From NCBI GenBank assembly GCA_037478835.1, contig JBBFLV010000001.1:1-64000 (forward strand): DNA of 64,000 nt. Reading direction: 5' to 3'. The position numbers were made by a program, and so were the translations under genes. Positions 16,397 through 24,615 of the stretch are shown one piece after another. Source of the stretch: 630D-37 sp037478835. GTDB taxonomy: Bacteria; Chloroflexota; Anaerolineae; Anaerolineales; Villigracilaceae. Position 1 is the first letter of the stretch, and each line of letters opens with the position of its first letter. A model generated the notes under the pieces. The model ran no database searches. It saw only the letters and a program-made list of their open reading frames with translations, and had not been told where the DNA came from.

Positions 16397-16451
16397 GCGA
16401 AGGTTCGGGCCTTTTTGGGGATGAATTGAACCATGCCGTGGTGCAAGATTT

Positions 16452-16542
16452 ATCTTGTCTTTGCCGATATTCCAGGTGAGCGGAACAACCGGAGTTCGGA
16501 CAAACTGGATCCTTCCTCTTCGGCATTCCGGCAAGACAAGAT
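16452..16542. repeat. Inverted repeat element, 91 nt
   Basis: The arms atcttgtctttgccg (16452-16466) and cggcaagacaagat (16529-16542) are complementary apart from one bulged base, with 62 nt between them. It could be a transcribed hairpin or a degenerate MITE-like remnant. It is the main structure in the 265-nt gap between the regulator promoter and the methylase-like gene end. Confidence 0.5.
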
Positions 16543-16635
16543 TTGTGTAAACAACGGCCAATTTTTAGGCTTGCGATCGATAGATATTTAATGGGCGATC
16601 TCACAAGATTTCGCCTGATTTTGCACAAAGTCCAG

Positions 16636-16660
16636 GAACAAACGCAAGCGTTTGTTCTAC
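16636..16660. repeat. Palindromic repeat copy 2 (caaacgc-aa-gcgtttg core)
   Basis: The perfect stem gaacaaacgc/gcgtttgttc has an aa apex and is followed by tac and, 1 nt later, the stop codon of the minus-strand gene at 16662. It shares its core and flank with 11691-11712. Confidence 0.6.
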
Positions 16661-16661
16661 G

Positions 16662-18857
16662 CTAGAAAAGCATCATCTGAGAGGCGGCGTGTTCGGGCGG
16701 ATCGAGGCGCAATTGTTCTTCAAAGGTTTCGGGGGTGAGTAGAGGGAGCTCTTCGATCCGCCGCAGGTGACGGAATTTCAGGACCTTCCAGGTGCTCAGC
16801 GCGGCGGCCAGGCGTGGATCGCGCTCGGATTTATAGAGGAGCAAACCGACGCGTCCGCCGGGGATGACCAGCAGATGACGCGGCGCCTGCGGCACAGAGG
16901 CCAACCAGCCGGTTTGTGCCGAAGCCTGTAAACGAACCCATACTTTGACCTGTTCTTCTTCCAACCAAAGCAGGGTCGCCTCATCCACCCAACGCGGTAG
17001 ATAGCCGAGGCGATTTGCCAGAGATTCCAGGCGACCTTTCATCTCCTTGAGCGTGGCGCGTCTGGCAGATGCAGTATCTTCGGGACGCAGGTGCCAAAGG
17101 CCGTTTTTTCTTTCGGCATAGGAGGCGAGCACCGCATAGATCAGCCCCCGCGAGGGCGTTTGCAGACCGGAGAAACGGGGATAGAGCTGATCTTCTACTT
17201 CAAGAAAGGTCACCTGAGGTTGCTTTTGCAGGAGTTGCACCAGGTAACGTTCCAGACGATCGGAGAGAGAATCTGCTTCGAGGGGCATGCATCCCCATAG
17301 GCCGCTTTCTGCCGATTCATGCGCGCTCCAGTGGTGAGCCGTGAGCAGGATCGCTTCCTGAATGTGAGAATGGATGGCTTTCAGGCTGCTTTCCGTATCT
17401 TTTGAGAGGGCGATTCCCAGGGCGTTTTCCCCTTCCAGCGAGCAGAGGGCGGCGGCGTGCAGGTGTAGATATGGCGCCGGTTCGCCACGAGCGCGCAGAA
17501 AATCACCGATGGCGCGGCGGGTGCGGGCGGAATCGGGCGGGCGGAAGGGACGTGGCGCAGGGGTACGTTCCCAGGTGATCTGGATCGGGTCATGAGGGGT
17601 GCGCAGCGCCAGTTCTTTGAGGCGAAAAGCGGCCGATTGGGCCGCACAAAGGGCGGAAGTCAGAGCCGGAGGTTCGGCTTCGCCGAGCAGGGCAAAAAAG
17701 GGGGAGCCGGATGGCAGCAGGCGGAAAACCTGGTGGAAGGCGGCGCGCAGGGCTTCGGTGTTCCAGGCCCAATCGTAACGGCGGCGCTGCAATACAATTT
17801 TGAAGGGTTCAACGGCCTCTGCTCCCCAAATCCAACCGACCCAAAGGGCGGAAAGGGTCCAAAACGCTTGATTGGGACGGGGCAGAGCCGCAAGGGCCGC
17901 TTGAAAGGACGGTATCCCTTTCGCTTTTTCGACGAAATCGCGCACCCGGCCGCGGAAGAGGCAAATGCCCCCCGTTTCAGGAGGCAAATGAGGCCATTCC
18001 GTGCAGGGAAGATTGCCGGCGTGGGCGATCCATTGAGAGGCGGCCTGTTCCAGCACCCGCCATAGGTTGTGCTCGCGGAATTGGGAGGGGGTCACCAGCT
18101 GACGTGGCCGTGGCCGTTCGGCAGGATAGGCCCACAGATCGTTGCCCAGGTCAAAGGCCGAGATGAGCAAAGCGATCAGCGCTTGCCGACGGCGCGGGGG
18201 GAGGCTCAGAGCCGAGAGGCGGTTGGTGAGGGTGGTCAAAATGTAAAGCGGGCGCGGCAGGTAATGCTCCAACGCTTCTTCGACTGCAGCACGATGGGGA
18301 TCGTGCAACGGGGCGACCCGTTCCAGCGCACGGGCACGGTGCAGGGCTTCGGTTGCTTGAAGTGCCTGCAGACGTTCGATCTCGGTGGCCTGCGGAGGCT
18401 GTTCGCCGTGTTGTCCGCAATACGGACAGGTGTAAAGAGTGGCGAAAGGCAGGGACTCTCCTTTGCGCCAGAGGTAGCCTTCGGCGAGGATGGAGCGCCG
18501 GCAGGCCGGGCAGGTGGTTTCGTAGAGGTTCTGGATGTGGAGCTCCAGGCGCTCTTCCCCTTTGCGCGCCGCGCCCAGTTCGGCCAGCGCCGCGGTGAAT
18601 TCGCTTTCGGTAGGCGGATCGGCCAGTAGCTGATGGCAGAAGAAGAGCAGGGGATTGTTGACCGTGACCAAGACGCGGTAGCCGGCGCGAGCGGCTTCGA
18701 TGGAGAGGCGCGGGGAGATGCCAAAGGGATCGAGAAGCCACAAGCCGGTGGGCACGTTTTCCTGCAACCAGCGTGTGACCACGCCTTCTTCCAATGGAGG
18801 CAGAAAGCGGGCGAGCGGGCCGGATTCGGCAGGGAGGGTGCCGGGGAGATAGGACAT
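16662..18857 (-). CDS. Methylase-like protein with zinc ribbon, probably catalytically dead
   Basis: The 731-aa protein looks like a relative of the zinc-ribbon adenine-specific DNA methylases (COG1743 / DUF1156 type). The N-terminus has a SAM-binding-like LLDPFGISPRLSIEAARAG, then VLVTVNNPLLFF. A zinc ribbon follows (CPACRRSI ... YTCPYCGQHG, about 118-150). Around 305-330, where such enzymes have a DPPYxDN motif before an aromatic-rich helix, this protein reads ALPRPNQAFWTLSALWVGW, with no DPPY. The last 250 aa are a separate helical region with no clear family. Start ATG 18857 is 3 nt after the LysM gene stop. It may be a structural or regulatory protein. The homology is by eye only. Confidence 0.5.
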   Translation of the reverse strand: MSYLPGTLPAESGPLARFLPPLEEGVVTRWLQENVPTGLWLLDPFGISPRLSIEAARAGYRVLVTVNNPLLFFCHQLLADPPTESEFTAALAELGAARKGEERLELHIQNLYETTCPACRRSILAEGYLWRKGESLPFATLYTCPYCGQHGEQPPQATEIERLQALQATEALHRARALERVAPLHDPHRAAVEEALEHYLPRPLYILTTLTNRLSALSLPPRRRQALIALLISAFDLGNDLWAYPAERPRPRQLVTPSQFREHNLWRVLEQAASQWIAHAGNLPCTEWPHLPPETGGICLFRGRVRDFVEKAKGIPSFQAALAALPRPNQAFWTLSALWVGWIWGAEAVEPFKIVLQRRRYDWAWNTEALRAAFHQVFRLLPSGSPFFALLGEAEPPALTSALCAAQSAAFRLKELALRTPHDPIQITWERTPAPRPFRPPDSARTRRAIGDFLRARGEPAPYLHLHAAALCSLEGENALGIALSKDTESSLKAIHSHIQEAILLTAHHWSAHESAESGLWGCMPLEADSLSDRLERYLVQLLQKQPQVTFLEVEDQLYPRFSGLQTPSRGLIYAVLASYAERKNGLWHLRPEDTASARRATLKEMKGRLESLANRLGYLPRWVDEATLLWLEEEQVKVWVRLQASAQTGWLASVPQAPRHLLVIPGGRVGLLLYKSERDPRLAAALSTWKVLKFRHLRRIEELPLLTPETFEEQLRLDPPEHAASQMMLF

Positions 18858-18859
18858 GC

Positions 18860-19816
18860 TCAGGGACGGGCCTCTACGATCAATTCCACATCCGCGATCG
18901 GGACGAAGCTGCCTAGAGAGAAGGTAAAAGGTAGAGAATTGCCGGGGGACAGCGCGCCGAGCTCCCAGCGATAAAAGCCGGCAATGCGCCGGCCGGCATC
19001 GTAGGCGGTGGCGGCAACCCAGATGCGCGTGGCGGGTTCTGCGCCCGGCGGTAGGTACACGTTGCCGCTGATTTCGGCCTGGTGGCCGGAAGGCGCAATG
19101 ACGATTTGCAGTTGATGGAGTGTGGCCGGCAGGTAGCGTCGATCGCCCGGTGGGAGACGGAGCGCGCTGACAACCCGCGCGGTGACGGTTAGGGTTTGTT
19201 CAGGAGGCGCATCGAAGGTGGTGAAGGCCGGCAGGGTGCTGTAGGGAGGAAGAATATTGAGGGGCAGGAAGAGGAGCCGGCTTTGGGGAGGGGCGTTGCG
19301 AGGGGTGAATTCGACCTGCAGGGCGATATTTTCCAGCCAATCACTGCTAGGATTGTGGACGGCGAAGAAGCAGGTTTGGCTCTCGTCCGGTTGAGCATAG
19401 CAGACGGGTTGTGCCAGCTCTAGCGGGGCGGGAGTGGGGGTGGCGGCCGCAGATTGCGGTTGCGGCGCCGGAATTTGGATCACCTGGCCGGGTTGAAGAA
19501 TGGAAGTCAGGCCGGGGTTTTGCCATAGCAGATCATCTACGCTGACGTTAAAGCGCCGTGCCAGGCCTTCGAGCGTATCACCGGAGCGGATGGTATAGGG
19601 GAAAGGGGTTGGGGATGGGATGGGAAGGGTGGGAGGCGGTAAGGTGGGGGGAGTGCCGGGGGAGGGAGAAAGCGTCGGGGTGCGCGTGTGATAGGGGACC
19701 GGCGACGGAAGCGCCGGGGTCGAAACCGATCCGCAGCCAATGAGCAGGAAGAGGCATAGGAGCAGGATCGGCAAAAGGGAACGCACCAGGCACCGGACGG
19801 GATCAGGTTTTCTCAT
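18860..19816 (-). CDS. LysM-domain lipoprotein
   Basis: The 318-aa protein has a basic N-terminus, a hydrophobic segment and the lipobox LLIGCGS (Cys near 28). A Thr/Pro/Ser-rich linker follows (about 35-75), then a LysM domain (YTIRSGDTLEGLARRFNVSVDDLLWQN, ending LQPGQVIQIP), then a second Pro-rich spacer. The C-terminal beta-rich domain of about 170 aa is unassigned. LysM binds peptidoglycan or related glycans, so the protein is probably an extracytoplasmic wall-associated lipoprotein. ATG 19816 is preferred over TTG 19822. The upstream stop is 19803-19805, so the two genes overlap slightly. Confidence 0.85.
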   Translation of the reverse strand: MRKPDPVRCLVRSLLPILLLCLFLLIGCGSVSTPALPSPVPYHTRTPTLSPSPGTPPTLPPPTLPIPSPTPFPYTIRSGDTLEGLARRFNVSVDDLLWQNPGLTSILQPGQVIQIPAPQPQSAAATPTPAPLELAQPVCYAQPDESQTCFFAVHNPSSDWLENIALQVEFTPRNAPPQSRLLFLPLNILPPYSTLPAFTTFDAPPEQTLTVTARVVSALRLPPGDRRYLPATLHQLQIVIAPSGHQAEISGNVYLPPGAEPATRIWVAATAYDAGRRIAGFYRWELGALSPGNSLPFTFSLGSFVPIADVELIVEARP

Positions 19817-20027
19817 AAACAAACACTTGAATATCTAACCCATGGTGCATGAGCAGATCGAGGACCGGCTGAAAGGTAGCATCCTTAATGGCCTGCATTT
19901 CGTTGGCGGGGGCATAGACCGAGAGCCGGGCTTCGACATCGGAGATGAAGACGGTTTTGATTTCGGCGTTTGAGCTGATTGAATGAATGCGGTTTTGAAT
20001 TTCTTGGACGGCATGTTCAAGGTTCAT
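19803..20027 (-). CDS. Small conserved-looking protein, unknown function
   Basis: This 74-aa protein (MNLEHAVQEIQNRIHSIS onward) has a predicted helix-strand-strand-helix-strand order and no Cys, signal peptide or membrane helix. It starts at ATG 20027 behind a clear ggaggcctc SD, so it is probably real. It lies between selA and the LysM gene, overlapping the latter, and downstream of the octamer repeats. No family was recognised. Confidence 0.65.
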   Translation of the reverse strand: MNLEHAVQEIQNRIHSISSNAEIKTVFISDVEARLSVYAPANEMQAIKDATFQPVLDLLMHHGLDIQVFVYEKT

Positions 20028-20050
20028 GAGGCCTCCGCTTGGATGATAAA

Positions 20051-20115
20051 TGGTCGGTTGGTCGGATAGTCGGTTGGTCGGATAGTCGGTTGGTTGGTTG
20101 GTCGGGTGGTCGGGG
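20051..20115. repeat. Octamer tandem repeat (tggtcggt-type), 8 units
   Basis: Eight consecutive 8-mers read tggtcggt, tggtcgga, tagtcggt, tggtcgga, tagtcggt, tggttggt, tggtcggg, tggtcggg. The reverse complement (TCCGACCA) is the unit seen again at 53187-53263. It lies between the selA stop and the SD of the 74-aa gene. Confidence 0.85.
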
Positions 20116-20121
20116 TGCCGT

Positions 20122-21522
20122 TTACAGTCCCCGTCCCAGCAGGTTTTTGAGCACGACGAGCAGTGCACCTTCTTCTTCCGGCAGTACGGTACGCGGGTCG
20201 AGTAGGATGGTGTCTTCTTCCAATCGGGCGATGACCGGCGGATTGGCCTTTCGCAAGGCGGCCATGAAGCGCGTGGGGTGTGGGACTTTGAGCGCCAGGA
20301 CGAAGGTAGGCAGGGTTTCTCCCGGCAGGCTTCCCCCTCCGATCGTGGAACGGGCGGCGCGCACTTCTCCCAGGCCCAGCTCTTCGGCCCAACGTTGCGC
20401 GGTGTTGCGGATTTGTTCCGGTGTGAGGGCGATCATGCGCCAGATGGGGATTTCGCGTTCGGCTTCTTCTTGGAGGTAGTGTAGAAGGGTCGCCATCAGG
20501 CCGGCCAGGCGGGTTTTATCGGCGCGCAGGGCGCGTGCCAGGGGATGCTTTTTCATTTTGTCGATCAGTTCGGCACGTCCGACCAGGATGCCGGCCTGGG
20601 GTCCACCGAGGAGTTTATCGCCGGAAAAGCAGGCGAGATCGACACCGGCAGCGAGCACCTCTTGGACCGTCAGCTCATGCTCCAATCCGTAACGTTCGGT
20701 TTCCAGGAAGCACCCGGAGCCGAGATCGGCCACCAGGGGGACATGATAACGATGGGCTAGATCGGCCAGCTCGGCCAAGGAAGGCTCTTCTGTAAAGCCG
20801 ATGATTTTGAAGTTGGAACGATGGGCGTGGAGGACGAGCGCGGCGCCTTCTTGAAGGGCTTGTTCATAATCCTGCAGGCGAACGCGATTGGTCGTTCCGA
20901 CCTCCACCAGACGGGCGCGGGATTGTTGCATGACATCGGGGATGCGAAAGCCACCGCCGATCTCGATCAGCTGGGAGCGGGCGATCACCACCCGTCGCCG
21001 CGCGGCCAGCGCGCTCAGGGCCAACAATACGGCGGCGGCGTTGTTGTTGACGACCAGCGCCGCTTCGGCACCGCTCAGGTGTTGCAGGAGCGCTTCCGCA
21101 TGAACCAGGCGCGAGCCGCGTTTGCCTTTTTCCAGGTCGTATTCCAGGTTTGAATATCCCTGGTTCACCCGCTCCATGGCCAGCCGTGCCGCCCGTGAGA
21201 GCGGTGCCCTCCCCAGGTTGGTATGCAGGATCACGCCGGTGGCGTTGATGACGGGGATGAGGGTGGGCTGAGTCCAGGTGTTCAGGCGCGTTTCGCATCC
21301 GTGGAGCACATCTTCCCATTCGGTGGAGATTGCTTCCCCTCTTTCCAGTTTGCTTCGCCGTTCTTCGAGTTCGGTGCGCAGGGCTTCAAGCGTCAGGGAG
21401 CGTCCGTATTTGGCTACCCATTCGCTCACCGGTGCGCTCTGGAGCAGGCTCTGCACGGAGGGCAACCGTCGCAAGGCTTCCCGGCGTTCCTCTTCACTCA
21501 GTAAACGGGCGTTGGAGTTCAT
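20122..21522 (-). CDS. selA: L-seryl-tRNA(Sec) selenium transferase
   Basis: The 466-aa PLP enzyme converts Ser-tRNA(Sec) to Sec-tRNA(Sec) using selenophosphate. Conserved features include TPVINATGVILHTNLGRAPLS-like sequence (about 90-110), VNNNAAAVLLAL and the PLP-Lys loop CFSGDKLLGGPQAGILVG (about 295). Length and motifs are normal. It overlaps the end of the upstream membrane-protein gene by 29 nt, so it is in the lpdA-led minus-strand run. selB, selC and selD are not in the window. Its presence implies the organism encodes selenocysteine, so in-frame TGA codons elsewhere deserve care. Confidence 0.96.
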   Translation of the reverse strand: MNSNARLLSEEERREALRRLPSVQSLLQSAPVSEWVAKYGRSLTLEALRTELEERRSKLERGEAISTEWEDVLHGCETRLNTWTQPTLIPVINATGVILHTNLGRAPLSRAARLAMERVNQGYSNLEYDLEKGKRGSRLVHAEALLQHLSGAEAALVVNNNAAAVLLALSALAARRRVVIARSQLIEIGGGFRIPDVMQQSRARLVEVGTTNRVRLQDYEQALQEGAALVLHAHRSNFKIIGFTEEPSLAELADLAHRYHVPLVADLGSGCFLETERYGLEHELTVQEVLAAGVDLACFSGDKLLGGPQAGILVGRAELIDKMKKHPLARALRADKTRLAGLMATLLHYLQEEAEREIPIWRMIALTPEQIRNTAQRWAEELGLGEVRAARSTIGGGSLPGETLPTFVLALKVPHPTRFMAALRKANPPVIARLEEDTILLDPRTVLPEEEGALLVVLKNLLGRGL

Positions 21523-21985
21523 CGTTCACCGTTGGGGTGGATGCACTTTCTATATCCGGTGGTTCTGTTGCGGTGGGCGGAGTCTCTCGGCGTGCCTGTT
21601 CGCGCCAGCGCAGGAGCCATTCCACCACGATCAGCAGGGTGGCGATCTCCAGTGCGAGGGGTAGGTTGAGCATTCGACCCAGCTGCAGCCAGGCGAGGAG
21701 CGCGCCGTATAGACCTACCCATAGCGCCTGTCGGCCCAGGATCGAAAAGTCCATGCCTGCCGAGGGAAACAATCGATGGATGAGGTACAGCAGTGGTAAG
21801 GCGCTCCCGCTCCAGGCCAGTACCCAGCAAAAGAAAAAGAGCCAGCGCCAACCGGCGGTGGGAGGCGTATAGAGCACGATCAGGCTCACTCCCCCCCAGC
21901 CGAACAGGATGGACAGCAGGAAGGGGAGGATCAAGGGGCGAAAGGGAAGGGGAGAAGTTTCGCTCACGGGGTCTTGCGGCCTCAA
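21494..21985 (-). CDS. Hypothetical multi-pass membrane protein
   Basis: The 163-aa protein has about four to five hydrophobic segments (about 15-40, 47-70, 82-105, 108-128) and a polar C-terminal tail rich in Glu/Pro/Thr. No family was recognised. It overlaps the lpdA stop region by 4 nt and the selA start by 29 nt, suggesting translational coupling. The selA overlap means its C-terminal tail is the part most likely to be mis-called if the frame is wrong. Confidence 0.65.
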   Translation of the reverse strand: MRPQDPVSETSPLPFRPLILPFLLSILFGWGGVSLIVLYTPPTAGWRWLFFFCWVLAWSGSALPLLYLIHRLFPSAGMDFSILGRQALWVGLYGALLAWLQLGRMLNLPLALEIATLLIVVEWLLRWREQARRETPPTATEPPDIESASTPTVNDELQRPFTE

Positions 21986-23382
21986 ATGTGGATCGGCGAT
22001 CCTTCGGCGGCGTGCGCCGCTTCCATCAGCACTTCGCTCAGGGTCGGATGGGCGTGGACGTTACGGGCGATCTCGGCCGGGGTCAGTTCCATCATACGTG
22101 CCAGAGTGAGCTCGGGCAGCAGCTCGGTCACTTCAGGGCCGATCAGGTGTGCGCCGAGGATCTCGCCGTATTTCTCATCTACGACCAGTTTGACCCAACC
22201 GTTGTAATCTCCGAGCCCCAGCGCTTTGCCGTTGGCCTGGAAGGGGAAACGGCCAATTTTGACCGCGTAGCCGCGTTGGCGGGCTTGTGCTTCCGTCAAG
22301 CCAAAGGAGGCGATCTGCGGTTGGCAATAGGTGGCGCGCGGCATCATCTCGTAATCCAGCGTTGCCGTCTCCAGACCGGCGATGTGTTCTGCCGCCAGGA
22401 TGCCCATGGCCGAGCCGACGTGCGCCAACATCAGTTTCCCGGTCACATCGCCGATGGCGTAAATGTGCGGCACGCTGGTTTGCATCGTTTCGTTGATCTC
22501 GATAAACCCGCGCTCGTTGACTTTCACGCCCACCTTTTCTAATCCCAGGCCCTCGGAATTGGGGCGGAAGCCGATCGCGACCAGTGCCTGGGCAGCTTCG
22601 ATGGTCATTTCCTTGCCCTCAGCCGAGACGCGCACGCGTGCCCCGTTTTCGGTGCTTTCGACGGCCTCGACTTTGTGACCTACCAGGCAGCGAATGCCGC
22701 GCTTCTCGAAGGCTTTCTTGAGCTCGGCACTCACTTCTTCATCTTCCAGCGGAACAAGGCGCGGGAGCATCTCGACGATGGTGACTTCACTGCCGTAGGC
22801 ATTCCAGATGGTGGCAAATTCAACGCCGATGGCGCCGGAGCCGATGATCACCACCGAGGCCGGCAAATGTTCCTGCAGGATGGCTTCTTTGTAGGTCAGG
22901 ACGTGTTTCCCATCTACTTGCCAGCCTTGCGGCACGATCGGGCGGGCGCCGGTGGCGAGGATGATGAATTGAGCTTTGATCTCGGTAACTTTTCCCTCTC
23001 CATCCCGAACGCTCACCGTGTGGGCATCGCTCAGTTCTGCTTGGCCCATGAAGACGGCGATGTTGTTCTTGCGCATCAAGAAGCCCACGCCGCGCGTCAA
23101 CCGATCGGCGACCTGGCGCGAGCGCTTCACGGCGACGCTATAATCCAGGCGCAAATTTTCAAAGGAGAAACCGAATTCTTTGCCGCGTTCCCGCAGGGTA
23201 TGGGCGATTTCGGCATTTTTGAGCAAAGCCTTTGAAGGGATGCATCCGACGTTCAGGCATACGCCTCCCAACCATTGTTTATCCACAATGGCCGTCTTTT
23301 TCCCCAATTGCGCGGCGCGAATGGCGGCCACGTAACCGGCCGGCCCGGCACCGATGACGACAACATCAAACGTCTCTGCCAT
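21982..23382 (-). CDS. lpdA: Dihydrolipoyl dehydrogenase
   Basis: This 466-aa class I pyridine nucleotide-disulfide oxidoreductase has the FAD site VIGAGPAGYVAAIRAAQLG, the redox disulfide GGVCLNVGCIPSKALL, the NAD(P) site VIIGSGAIGVEFA, and the C-terminal dimer interface with the catalytic His-Glu (VHAHPTLSEVLMEAAHAAEG). It reoxidises dihydrolipoamide in 2-oxoacid dehydrogenase or glycine cleavage complexes. ATG 23382 has a gggag SD and gives the standard N-terminus; the upstream in-frame codon is not needed. No E1/E2 genes are adjacent. Confidence 0.93.
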   Translation of the reverse strand: MAETFDVVVIGAGPAGYVAAIRAAQLGKKTAIVDKQWLGGVCLNVGCIPSKALLKNAEIAHTLRERGKEFGFSFENLRLDYSVAVKRSRQVADRLTRGVGFLMRKNNIAVFMGQAELSDAHTVSVRDGEGKVTEIKAQFIILATGARPIVPQGWQVDGKHVLTYKEAILQEHLPASVVIIGSGAIGVEFATIWNAYGSEVTIVEMLPRLVPLEDEEVSAELKKAFEKRGIRCLVGHKVEAVESTENGARVRVSAEGKEMTIEAAQALVAIGFRPNSEGLGLEKVGVKVNERGFIEINETMQTSVPHIYAIGDVTGKLMLAHVGSAMGILAAEHIAGLETATLDYEMMPRATYCQPQIASFGLTEAQARQRGYAVKIGRFPFQANGKALGLGDYNGWVKLVVDEKYGEILGAHLIGPEVTELLPELTLARMMELTPAEIARNVHAHPTLSEVLMEAAHAAEGSPIHI

Positions 23383-23554
23383 GATAGACTCCCGAAACAA
23401 AAATTTCCTTGCCGAGGATTATTTTACCATCATGGGCGGGCAATGCCTGCGAGAGAATAGGAACGGTTCGTGTCCATCTGTGAGACAGGGTAACGTTACA
23501 AAATTCCCCATCTTTCAGGAAATTCGATACTACTTTGCTTTTGTGGCTGAAGGT

Positions 23555-23560
23555 TATCAT
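23555..23560 (+). promoter_or_regulatory. -10 box of the cNMP-NifU gene
   Basis: TATCAT ends 7 nt before ATG 23568. No convincing -35 and no SD are present. Spacing matches the leaderless arrangement of ricT and xseA. Confidence 0.45.
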
Positions 23561-23567
23561 ATGCACA

Positions 23568-24287
23568 ATGTTGCGTTTGTTCACTGCCTTACCCCTTTTT
23601 GAGGGCCTGGAAGAAACCCAGCTGCGCCTGCTGGAATCGCTTTTTGAGCCTTATCGCTGTGCGAAGGATACGGTGATCTTTCAGCAAGGCGATCGGGCCG
23701 AGTTTCTTTATCTCCTGTTAGAAGGCGAGGTGGCGATCCGCTACAAGCCGTATGATGGAGATGCGATCACGATTACTCAGGTGCGGCCGGGTGGGGTGTT
23801 TGGCTGGTCGGCGGTGGTAGGCAGTGCCACCTATACGTCCGGCGCGATTGCCCTGGGCGATTGCCATGCGCTTCGGGTGCGTGGCGCCGATCTGGTGAGA
23901 CTTTCCCGCCGCTACCCGGATTTGGGAGAGATTGTACTCTCGCGCCTGGCCCAGATGGTGGCTTCGCGCTGGCAAAATGCGCAGACGCAGGTTCGTTCTC
24001 TGTTGCGCAACGGTTTGTCCACTTCTTCAACGGCGAAGGAGAAGAAAATGGCAACCAACTCTTTCTCCAAGGAAGAACATCTAAAGGGCCTGCTCGAAAA
24101 CCTGAGCGCTTATATCGAACACTATCACGGGGGCAGTGTGGAATTCGTCTCGTTCGACGGCAAGGTGCTTAAGGTACGCTTCGGAGGAGCTTGCCTGGGG
24201 TGCCCTCTGTCACCGGCAACGTTACATGGTTGGGTGGAGGGGACGATCCACCAGTTTTTCCCGGATGTGAAGGTGGAACAAGTTTAG
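23568..24287 (+). CDS. cNMP-binding domain fused to a NifU C-terminal domain
   Basis: The 239-aa protein has an N-terminal cyclic-nucleotide-binding (Crp-like) domain, about 1-125 (VIFQQGDRAEFLYLLLEGEVAI, GGVFGWSAVVGSATYTSGAIA). A Ser-rich linker follows, then a NifU-like domain, about 165-239 (GGSVEFVSFDGKVLKVRFGG, then CLGC). The CxxC is the Fe-S scaffold motif. No helix-turn-helix is present, so it is not a transcription factor. One reading is an Fe-S carrier gated by a small ligand or redox signal. It is monocistronic between lpdA (divergent) and a 328-nt gap. Confidence 0.85.
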   Translation: MLRLFTALPLFEGLEETQLRLLESLFEPYRCAKDTVIFQQGDRAEFLYLLLEGEVAIRYKPYDGDAITITQVRPGGVFGWSAVVGSATYTSGAIALGDCHALRVRGADLVRLSRRYPDLGEIVLSRLAQMVASRWQNAQTQVRSLLRNGLSTSSTAKEKKMATNSFSKEEHLKGLLENLSAYIEHYHGGSVEFVSFDGKVLKVRFGGACLGCPLSPATLHGWVEGTIHQFFPDVKVEQV

Positions 24288-24615
24288 CGCAACGAGGGGG
24301 ATACGAGAACGAATGATGGGACAGAAGGTGGCATTTTGAAAGAGTAGTAGTATCATTTTTCATACTAGTCTGAAAGGGGTGTTTAGGCGGTTGGGGGAAA
24401 AGATGATGCGCGTGTGGGGAATCTTGTGTGAGCTATTGGTAGTATCCCATTTGTCAACCTAAAGGACTTTTTGCAATAAAGCAAGGACTTCATTCAGGCC
24501 GGAGTTTGGCGTCCGTCAAGGCTTAGGTCCCCTATGCGCCGTGCTCTGTTCCGGAGTCTTGCTTAACAGAACTGTAATTCGTTTTCAATGCCATATTTGG
24601 TTAAAATCTTGGAGT
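24288..24615. other. Intergenic region, 328 nt, AT-richer
   Basis: It contains a small hairpin tagtat/atacta near 24345-24366 and an unexplained G-rich stretch near 24380-24420. A TAAAAT box (24602-24607) lies 8 nt before the diguanylate cyclase ATG. I looked for c-di-GMP riboswitch hallmarks and did not find them. Confidence 0.35.

Noticed and set aside
20051..20115. Short repeats as a CRISPR array
   Set aside because: Units are 8 bp, contiguous and degenerate, with no spacers and no cas genes.
24288..24615. c-di-GMP riboswitch before the cyclase gene
   Set aside because: None of the GEMM-I or GEMM-II core elements could be recognised.
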